Part shown: one piece after another, positions 55,500 to 64,000 of the stretch
How positions within the stretch are numbered: the first letter of the stretch is position 1
Layout: the number at the start of each line of letters is the position of its first letter
NCBI GenBank assembly: GCA_002205965.3
Contig: NADL03000096.1
Coordinates: 62,001 to 126,000 of the forward strand
Direction of reading: 5' to 3'
Source of the DNA: Kappaphycus alvarezii
Lineage: Eukaryota; Rhodophyta; Florideophyceae; Gigartinales; Solieriaceae
DNA length: 64,000 nt
Position numbers and translations under genes: made by a program
Notes under the pieces: generated by a model
The model's input: only the letters and a program-made list of their open reading frames with translations
Databases searched by the model: none
What the model was told of the DNA's origin: nothing

Positions 55500-56450
55500 C
55501 TTGTTCCAGTAGCTGGGACTGAACAAATCATTGAACATTTGTGGTGGACGTACGTTTGGGGTAGAACTGGTCTTGGCAGCATTAAAAATGCTTGAACACT
55601 CGAATCTCCGGATGCTGCTGTAAAGCGGCTATGGGCGCGGGGCGCTTCTTCCGGTGGTGGTATCCCAATGGGGTTTAATGAAAATTATTCCGTTTGATGC
55701 CAACCTTACTTGTCTTGAGTGAACATACGCTGCCAGAAATGGCCGTCTTGGGGAGGCACACAATGGAGAGAGGATGTTCCCTCGAAAAAGGCGGGTGAGC
55801 TGCGAATATCGAGAATCATGGAATGCTAGAATTTTGATGAGTTGAACGGCGTGTCTCCACAGACGCTGGTCATTGTTTAGTCCCATTCGTTTCATCATGC
55901 GTACCTCGTGAGCTTGGGTAAACGCTTTACTTTTGGTGTGTTCACGTCACAAGAGTTGTTACGAGAGTAGCGCCGATCATATACCAGTGAATTATTATTC
56001 GCTTTTATCCTCTGACTAGAACCAAATAAATACTTCCACCAGTTGCTGCATTTGCGTTACGTACGCATCATCATCATAAATCAAATCAGACCAAATAAAT
56101 AATAACACAACAACCAAGATCGATTTGTAATTGTGCCATTGCGGACCGAGAAATGGAGGGCGGGAGGAGGGAGAACAAACGAAGAATTGAGGATCCAGAA
56201 GTTGCCCAGAGATTTCCAAGTTGACTGTTATATAGCCCTGTCCGACGGGTCCTGATCACACACGAAGTACTTGCACGCAAGCGGTAAGCTGAATATACTG
56301 CGCTCGCTTGAAGTTATTACAGAGAAATGGATGCAGCTGATTCAGCCACCGCAATCAGGATTCGTGACAGCGTGACTTGCTTCCAGTTGTGGACCACAGC
56401 CACGTCGAAGCCTCCTTATCATATTCACCTATAATTTCCAGTCATTCCAT
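55500..56450. other. GC-richer patch, possible gene remnant
   Basis: Composition rises here relative to both sides. The minus frame from about 55950 to 55629 is open for over 100 codons (SKAFTQAHEVRMMKRMGLNN, then DQRLWRHAVQLIKILAFHDS), ends in TAA and has no recognised domain. On the + strand TTATATAG at 56229 precedes a short ATG frame (56327, about 35 codons, MDAADSATAIRIRDSVTCFQ), which could be a first exon. Both are unproven. Confidence 0.3.
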
Positions 56451-57840
56451 CCAATATACAGGAAGAGCATCGAGTCATCGGGTCGGATGTACTGAGTGGA
56501 AAACGGAACCCGCAGTAGCCTCTAGGTAAGGCCGAAAGAGGTTTTGAGGAAGTTACACATGCCTCAAGAAACTTTGAAAAATAGAACTTAGAGTATTTGC
56601 AGAGAAGATTGCAGTCATTTTGTGGAATAGACTATAAAATTGGTTCCAAAACTCAATATTTTTTCTAATTACGAAAATAAGACCTAAGATAAGGTTACAT
56701 CTTTTAAGGGCTTCTCTTTTTTGAAATATTCTCTTTTTTCGTAAGTCTTCCTGTTATTTCAAAAGTTTATGTTTACAAACGAATATTGACTGACACTGCC
56801 AGTTACGCAGTAAATCAAGTATCCCTGTGAATATTATTCTTTTGAGGGAATTCATAGAACTGCGCTTAGCTGCCTTCTCTTTCTTCACCTCTTTTGAGCC
56901 TATATACGATCTGAACAAGGAGCTCCGCAGCAGCTCCATCCTACCTCAAGCCAGATTATATCAACCAATACTTTCTTCGCTTTGATGAAAGTCTCTGGAA
57001 ATGGCTCCATAACATGAATAAATCCTAGTGGCCTTTGTCCTTTAGCGAGAAATATTTTAGTCTCATGGCATTAAATAAAATAATGCACCCCATAAAATAA
57101 GCAAACTTTTAGGAGGACAGAATGAACAAAGAAAATATTTAAGAGACCTGAATTTTTTTTCGAAGAAAGAAAAAGGGATAGCTGGATTGGGATTTTGGTA
57201 CTGCTTTCATTGGTTCTGCTTCAAAAATTGAACTAGAGTACAGATTGGATACGAAACAAAAAGTTCATTTGAGCCATTTGATCGACGTAGATGCTGCAAA
57301 AATGGTTCATTGAATAAAGGAATATTATTCAGAATCTTCTCCTCGGTTGATGGCTATAGAAAAAATAAATATTCCCGTTTTGTACAAAACTGTAGCATCT
57401 AAGGCCGACTTTAGATTTAAATATATGGTGGCTATCTGTTACCACTATTAGTAGGAGGAAAAGGAGAAAACTGTTGATATCGGATGATATCACCGAAAGC
57501 TTTTCAAACCATGCGTGCCAAACCGAAAATTCCCTCTGAGATACAACTATAAATTGTATCAGGACTCAACCAATTGTAATAAAGGATTTAAAAAGGCGAT
57601 AATTCAAGAGAGAAAATATTCTAGATCTACTCGGTGATACAGCGCCACTGACATGTTCTGTTTGTAACAAGCATATGATCAACTTAGTTGACCAAGTCTC
57701 TGACCAATAGACCCCTCTATCAGTTGGGCGGGCATTCCAAAAGAGCCAATACCTTCGTGGCAACGAGGGCTGCTATTGGAACAAACTTAGTCACAAAAAG
57801 ATGAGCTCAAAAAAAACAAATGATAATTTATAAGCCGTAT
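56451..57840. other. no gene seen
   Basis: AT-rich interval; no motif recognised. A 65-codon minus frame (57566-57763) has no recognisable content. Confidence 0.4.
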
Positions 57841-57921
57841 GAAAAGTCATTCTAATACTCACTTGGTGGGATAGTTGCATCAAAGTCAATATGAAATTAC
57901 AACAGATCATGACCGATCACC

Positions 57922-57962
57922 CGCCCAAATTGGAAATGACTGCGTCATTTCCAATTTGGGCG
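57922..57962. repeat. perfect 19-bp hairpin (3-nt loop)
   Basis: CGCCCAAATTGGAAATGAC (57922-57940), loop TGC, then its exact reverse complement (57944-57962). It is the first of two adjacent perfect hairpins just upstream of the DDE transposase frame. The arms may be two transposon ends placed head to head. Confidence 0.9.
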
Positions 57963-57971
57963 CGTCATCAT

Positions 57972-58013
57972 TGCATAAGAAGGCGCCTCTCCACAAAGGC
58001 GCCTTCTTATGCA
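57972..58013. repeat. perfect 17-bp hairpin (8-nt loop)
   Basis: TGCATAAGAAGGCGCCT (57972-57988), loop CTCCACAA, then the exact reverse complement (57997-58013). The right arm contains the first in-frame ATG (58009) of the transposase frame. Confidence 0.9.
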
Positions 58014-58062
58014 GTCACCACAGCCACAATCCTTGTCCAGAGACCACAAAATACCGTTTTTC

Positions 58063-59374
58063 ATGACAATGGCCCAAATCCAATCTCAATTACCCCTTTC
58101 TCAACCTTCAGTTCCCCTTCCAACACCAAACCACGCACACAATGCCCTACAACTGTTGGCTGACGCTGCAATTGAACGTGATTCTAAGTTGAACGAGTTT
58201 CCTGACAATCCAGAAGAGGACACAGATGACGAAACCGATTCAACATGTCCCCTTTTTGATGTCTTCTATGAGGCCGGTGGATCAAAGGCGATTCACGACA
58301 TGACGAATTTTGACGCCGCTGAATTTCATAGGGTTTGGAGTAGCATTGCCGACATTGTTAACGATCGTCACAATATCGGACCAGGTCGCAAGTGCCACTA
58401 CGGGGAAAAGACATGTTTTTTATGCTGCTCTCTACCCTTAAATTTGGTGGTCAATGGGAACTCATCGCAAAAGTGTTTAGTTTAAAAGGTCCGTCTTTCG
58501 AGAAGATGATGACGAAATTCATGGAACTGCTAAGTCAGCCGTTATACGACGCGCTTGTCGTTCGTAATCTCTCTGTGTTTCGGTTTGGCGAGCTTATCCA
58601 GGACGGTAAAGTGTTTAGGCACTTCCCAACCGCTCGATACGTTACGGACGTGACCTTTCAGCAAGCGAACCGCCCGAGCGGAAATATGCAAGAGGGGAAG
58701 GTTTATTTCAGCGGGAAGCACAAATTGTACGGGTTCAAAGTTGAAGTCAGTGTGCTTTCTAATGGCCTTGCAGCAAACTGCACTTCGCACTATCCCGGAT
58801 CCGTTTCGGATCTTGAGATATTTCAGCGCAACATTGACTTTCACAAGGCAGCGCTAAAGAAGACCACAGAGGAGAGAAGAATTGTGGATATTGGCCCGCT
58901 ATGCGGGAGTTCCCGAGGCATTGGGGGCTTATGGATAAAGGCTATCAGGGGGCATCTGAGCTGGCGAGAGCAATCACACCGGTAAAGAAACCTCGAAATG
59001 GTACGCTTTCCCGGGAGGATGAAGCTGGCAATAAGAGGATTGCATCTGATCGTATTATAGGTGAGAATTTCTTCGGCCGACTTTGTATGTTGTGGGGTGT
59101 TATTGGTAGCAAATGGCGCTGGAAGGAAGAGCGGTACGACTCTGTTTTTCAGCTTTGTACCGCTCTAACGAATATTCATATACAAATGCATCCTCTTCGA
59201 GCCGAGGATGCCAGCCATCATCGGCGGTTTAAGCAGAGGCTCTATGCGATCGGTGACGATATCACCAAGAAACGCCGCAGAGTGCAGGAACGATACCGCA
59301 ACAAACGCCGTAGGCGTATTGAGTTGCAGTTTCGTAATGTCGAATTCAATGATCGTGAGGTTGAATCAGAGTAA
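58063..59374 (+). pseudogene. DDE superfamily transposase (DDE_Tnp_4-like), two frameshifts
   Basis: Three successive + frames make one transposase of about 435 residues. Frame 1 (ATG 58063; 58009 and 58069 also possible) has a low-complexity N-terminus, an acidic stretch and HDMTNFDAAEFHRVW. It breaks near 58411-58419 in GGGGAAAAG. Frame 2 continues FFMLLSTLKFGGQWELIAKV, then ARYVTDVTFQQANRPSG (first catalytic Asp), GKVYFSGKHKLYGFKVEVSV and HYPGSVSDLEIF (second Asp). It breaks near 58895. Frame 3 gives GLMDKGYQGA, ITPVKKPRNG, DRIIGENFFGRLCMLWG (Glu) and ALTNIHIQMHPLR, then a basic tail to TAA 59372-59374. All catalytic residues remain and most of the sequence is well kept, so the copy is young or the shifts are sequencing errors. 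Members are common in oomycetes and early-diverging fungi. Confidence 0.85.
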
Positions 59375-62300
59375 TTACTGAAATAAATTTCAATGGTTTG
59401 ATTTTTGCATATATGAGCTAATTAATTCGTTATGAATACAGTTTTATTATATAAATTTAATTGAATTCAATATTCGTACAATCTCATGACGTTTGATTCA
59501 TATACACATAATCGATTCGAGTCAATAGTCTGCTACTTGGTCATTAAGCAAGCATCAAGTCTTTGAGGGAGAGACCTAATGCAAAGGGGTCTAGGGTATA
59601 CAAAACAACACGCACTTTTTAGCCTACCCAGGAGCGAAAAATTCTAATCTGCACGAGTAGACGTGAAATATGAAGGCAATTACATGTTGTTCCCAATAGA
59701 CGCCGGGCCAGCAGATCATATATGGTACCCTCGACTCGACCCCGGAGACGCTTCTACAACGCTTTCAGAAACACAAGATGTCACCATCTCGTGTCTATTC
59801 CTATTCAAACAACTGGTACTAAACGCATGAGATCCATGAGATTGGCGACAAAGAGGTAAACCAGGTGAAATCAACACAAAATATGGCGATAACAGGGAGT
59901 TTTAGGTTAGGATGGAAAAATTACATCTTTGAACGTAATCTCTCCTAATAAGACTATATGTATGGAAATTTTTTGGTGATTAGGCAAATAAAATTGCCAA
60001 AGCATCCGTCTTTCCGAACGAAAACAATTTTGCATCACTAATACCTACTTCCCATAATATGGTCAAAGTGTGCTTGCAACGCGCCAATAAGAAGAAAATT
60101 TTACTCTAAAGCTTTAGCTTGTTAGCTAAAGCAAGATGTAACTGTTATCAACTATGGATACGAAACTATGTGCACATAAAGAAGTAGCTTTGGAGCATTA
60201 ATAGTAGTTTCCTCCGCTACTACTGATCAGAACCTAGTAAAAACGCACAACTTATAGCCCACGGTCGTAATTACTGTCTCCAGCTACCTCTATCATTGTA
60301 TCATCCTTCCGTTGGAAGAAGTAAATTACTGTTTTTATTGGACCTCGAACCAACTATTTTTGCTATGGCTACCACAATTGACTGCGAAATCTCCATCCGC
60401 GCTAGTTAGATCTAGGTAGATGCCATTTAAGCAATTAGTATCCAGAATTGTAATCTCTGAGCCTGGTTTGCATAGTTTAGTATTGCCGAAACCTAAGGCC
60501 AAGAACCTGTCGAAGTAAGAAGAAATTTTGAGAACAAATTTAGCAATGACTGAGATCTCGTTAGGTTTTGCAGCATGGGCTCTAAGTTCTATATTCAGCT
60601 CATCTTTCGGGACAATAACTGAACTTTTTCACCCTTTCTTCATCTTCTCAATCCTTTACGATATATGCATTTATTTTTAAATATAATCTAACCTTCCACT
60701 AAAGACTTTCTTCCACTCCCACAACATATGCGCCTCACTTTCATGTATACTGAAAAAGTACATACGCTACATACTTGTAATATTTCACAGCTTGATCTAG
60801 TATTTGTTCCGCTTCCGTTCCATCTTTTTTGAATCCATTCTGCTGAGCAGTCACCGGCCCCATTCCATCCATTTTTCCACCATCTAATCAATGAAAAATA
60901 TTTTGGACAATCTCGGACGGCATTGTAGACAAAAAAGATGTAGGCTTCTGTTATCTACTACACGATTTTTTCAGGAAATTCTTTCCTTATTACTCCATGT
61001 TTCTCCAAAAAATCACCACTAGCCTTACTGAAATGTAAACTGAGAACTACGGTATCAAAAAAATTGGTTTTTCTAAACAGGAGCTTCACATAGATTACAT
61101 TGGGTAATAATCTACACATTTCGAAACGTATGAGGCTCAAATAGATACCAATCATCTGAAACTCTCTGAGATACTGCAGAAGTGTTTTTATGAACCTCAA
61201 TTAGTACAGTGTCGGAGAACAAAGGAATCAAGGTTATGGGGAGTATTTACTTAGAGGTTTGATAGTAACCTGGAAGTGGAGTTGTGTTTAATTCCTTCAT
61301 AATCCAAAAAAAGATAAAATAGATGCTTTGCCTGCTTAGTAACTCCCATTTAGTCAGTATGAGTGCCCTTAAAATTCAGGTCAAGAATTAGGTTTCCTTT
61401 CCAGCAAGACTATAACGATGGGAAAGACGCTGATTCCCATCGCGGAACAATTCTGGTGGAAATTGAAAGCACTTAAATGTGAATGGGGTTTTCTAAACAG
61501 CAGAATGGGCTAGAATAGCAGCAAAACCAACGTCAAAATAGTAAAAATACAGCCGAAGCTCTTTCATGAACAGAACTCCAAAAATATACCACATTTTGAT
61601 GAAAATGTGCCCTTTTAATTAGCTTTGAGACTGAAAACGGAAAAAAATTGCAAAATTCATTTAGAACAGTACTTTTTTTTACAAAATGAGCCAAATTTAT
61701 GATTTCAGATAACATGTTTGCGTCTTGTAGAGGCGTTTACAGCTTGGATGAATTTTTTTACAATTAGAAATAATTTTTAAACATCAAGGGATGATTTCTG
61801 CATGCATTTATTATAATAGACAGTACAACATCTATGATGAGCTTGAAACTTTCGCTTTCATTGCGAATGTGGCTATAAATATACTTAAACGAAAAAGGTA
61901 CAAAAAATTCCCCTGCTTCGCTTCCTTGACAATAATTTCGCCCAATTGTGCCCCCCTTATTTCATTTTAGAGCTCTCTACTTCTCCATTTTGCAATATGA
62001 AAATTTCCTTTTTCCTTAAATTGGTAAATCGGAGTATGATCCAAACTATTTTTTGTTGGAACCTAAATTCCAATCATTCGGTAAGGGAAGGGCCTGAATC
62101 TGTCTTTTACATAGTTTAATTTTTACTGCAATTGAAACCATTTATCTTTAAAAGAGATTTAATGGAATTACTGTATGTCAATGGAACATGCTCTTCGAGG
62201 TCTTTTGAGCCATATCCGAAATTGCTCTTTTCGGAAAAGATAGGAGGTCTCAAAGTCAGTTCAAGACTCAATTGCTAAAAAATGGGTAGTACAGTTTTGA

Positions 62301-63059
62301 CTGAAAGACCGAAAAAGTCTCCTCATTCATCTTCGTTCATTTCAAAGTAGGTACTATACGCAGCGCAAAATTCATGACTAAAATTAAATAAGAAATACTG
62401 CCAGAAGTATAAACTTGAAAACTTGAAAACTACTATAAATCCAATGTATACAATTTTTTCTAGTGTTTAATTCAACGCTAATTTAATAGCTTTGAGCGAT
62501 GCCTATATCCACCCCTATCCACTCCATTTTATATTTTCGATCTGCTTCATCCCAAACTTCCGTTATCGTCATAAACCTCCCTAATGCCCTCACAGTTCCC
62601 TCTTATACATTGCTCCCTTCCTCATGGTCTGTAATGTCCAGACCATATCCGTTTGCACTTCCCATCTCTTTCAATCTATTCCCTTCGATCGCTTCACACA
62701 GCTGTCCTCAATTTTGAATCTATATAGTTTACGATATCCGCTATATTCTGTTAACACTCTTAAATATTTCATTTTTTTCTAAATGTATTGAGAAACTTCA
62801 AATTTTTTGCGCACTCTACGTATCCTTTATGACCAAAGTAAAACTGATCATTAGATATTCGACAAATTATAGACTGCTTTCTTACATATTCTGCGGATAA
62901 TTCATACATAGAATCACTAACAACGTGCGCAAAAAATAATCAACATTAGTTTCAAAGTCCAACTACACTCAATTTTCAAAGGTTTAAGCAAAATTAAAAT
63001 GCGTCCTTAATTGATAATTACCAATTCAGACCTTAGCAGACGTTATGATTTAACATCAC
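59375..63059. other. AT-rich desert
   Basis: About 3.7 kb with no recognisable gene or repeat. No partner of the upstream hairpin sequence was found after the transposase, so the element's 3' terminal repeat is not visible. Frames at 61533-61715 (minus) and 62499-62717 (plus) lack any motif. Confidence 0.45.
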
Positions 63060-64000
63060 TTAGCTAGTACAGCCTTAAAGGTACTATAACTTCTTCGTTT
63101 TGAGGTTTCACGTACTCTATTGAGTACCTTTTTGAGTGCCAGTTGTACATTTTATCGTGCGTAGCGAGAGATTGGCTTACAGATGGGCACAGAAGAATGG
63201 AACTGAATCTGTTTTGACTATAGTTATGGTGAGGATCTTTTGTGCGTAGTAACATGGCCCTCTACCGCGTGAAACTGATGGTATTTTGCATATAGATGTT
63301 GCAACGGGTGTCAAAGGCAGGCAGACTTCGGGGGCGTGTTATCGATTCCTGCGGTTGTGTGGTCAGACAGTATGTAGTGGACTTTAAGAATGTTTTTTTT
63401 TGATGCATGAGGTAGGTAGTGATGTTAAATGTCAAAAAAAATTGCGACTGCGGATAGGGACGTTTGAGTTGGCGAGAAAGACAGCTTGTAGGTCGTCTAC
63501 ATGCGGCTTCCCTTAGAGACCGACCAGGATGTGTTTCTGCACGTGCCTTGTACTTTTTGAAACATTCCAGAACTTTTGACTTATGCGTCAAAGTGTACAC
63601 GGTCGCACACTTGGAATAGTCGTCAAAAAATGACACAGAAAACCTTGCTTCGCCAAGCGAAGGAGTCTTGACAGGTCCCAGAATATCTGAGTGAACTAAC
63701 TCAAGGAGTTTATAGAGCGACTATCCCTTTTCTTAGGAATCTGGACTGATGCGACTAGCCGAGGATACAACCAACGCAAGACTCATTCTCGTTGGAGTCT
63801 TTGAGCCTAATGCCTTGTACGGCCCCATTTCTGAGCAATGACTTGATCGCACTGGTTTTGAAATGTGCAAGTCGTTCGTGTCATGTTGAAAGTGAAGTAA
63901 ATACGGACATCTTTGAAGAAGTAGGCATTGATCAGTCCTGGACCATTTCCAATGTATATAAACCTTTAACAAGTGTTCCAGTAGCAATGGTAGAACCATT
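63060..64000 (-). mobile_element. Ty1/copia pre-integrase and integrase fragment, runs off the window
   Basis: Down the minus strand from the window edge: GTLVKGLYTLEM (63970-63940), then stop-HERLAHF where the family has L-W-H-x-R-L-G-H, then CVGCILG; together the gag-pre-integrase zinc region. LELVHSDILGPVKTPSLGEA (about 63710-63650) holds the first integrase aspartate (HSD-x-x-GP), followed by VSFFDDYSKCATVYTLTHKS (63640-63580) and KVLECFKKYKA. The second Asp and the Glu are not readable. Lower down HDKMYNWHSKRYSIEYVKP (about 63165-63110) resembles the post-integrase K-x-x-D-x-x-S segment. TGG to TGA in the LWH motif and frame changes show decay. The protease and gag would lie beyond 64000. 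Confidence 0.75.

Overview
This window looks like a repeat-dominated piece of a eukaryotic nuclear genome, from a fungus or fungus-like protist. Evidence: remnants of non-LTR (LINE) elements, Ty1/copia and Ty3/gypsy LTR elements, PIF/Harbinger-type DDE transposases and a Myb/SANT-like DNA-binding gene, with no bacterial operons. I cannot fix the lineage from sequence alone. I see no clearly intact conserved housekeeping gene; the only host-type gene recognised is a decayed histone H3 copy. Nearly every coding region carries stops or frameshifts.

Layout. 0.7-1.5 kb: copia reverse transcriptase relic. 1.9-2.5 kb: copy A of a small acidic-protein family. 4.4-6.1 kb: 3' part of a LINE, interrupted by a 371-bp insertion with a 10-bp duplication. 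6.6-9.2 kb: decayed Ty3/gypsy element. 9.2-16.0 kb: AT-rich desert. 16.0-16.8 kb: Myb/SANT-like reading frame. 17.2-17.6 kb: unidentified coding relic. 18.0-18.5 kb: second copy of the LINE tail. 18.6-25.05 kb: two inverted ~230-bp arms enclosing a GC-rich leader, a histone H3 relic and a 3'-truncated LTR retroelement (LTR, zinc-finger ORF, gag, protease, integrase). 25.06-26.6 kb: fragments of a different LINE, with the C-terminal domain lying upstream of the RT. 26.6-31.2 kb: GC-rich island with alternating G-rich and C-rich strands and many TACTGTAC/GTACAGTA motifs. 31.2-34 kb: unassigned. 34-37.5 kb: a three-copy coding motif and a third LINE type. 37.8-39.3 kb: a ~495-codon frame broken by six stops. 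39.4-45 kb: acidic-family copies B and C, their shared flanking modules and a Harbinger relic. 45.7-46 kb: 96-bp tandem repeats. 46.5-47.1 kb: third copy of the first LINE tail. 47.1-55.5 kb and 59.4-63.0 kb: AT-rich deserts. 57.9-59.4 kb: DDE transposase with two frameshifts, preceded by two perfect hairpins. 63.06-64.0 kb: start of a copia pre-integrase/integrase that continues past the window.

The common theme is transposon accumulation and decay. Many stops are of the kind C-to-T change produces (CGA to TGA, CAG to TAG, CAA to TAA), which is compatible with deamination or RIP-like mutation but not shown here. The most unusual items are the retroelement with an accessory zinc-finger ORF ahead of gag, the H3 relic at its broken end, the TACTGTAC motif field, the acidic-protein family and the twin hairpins.
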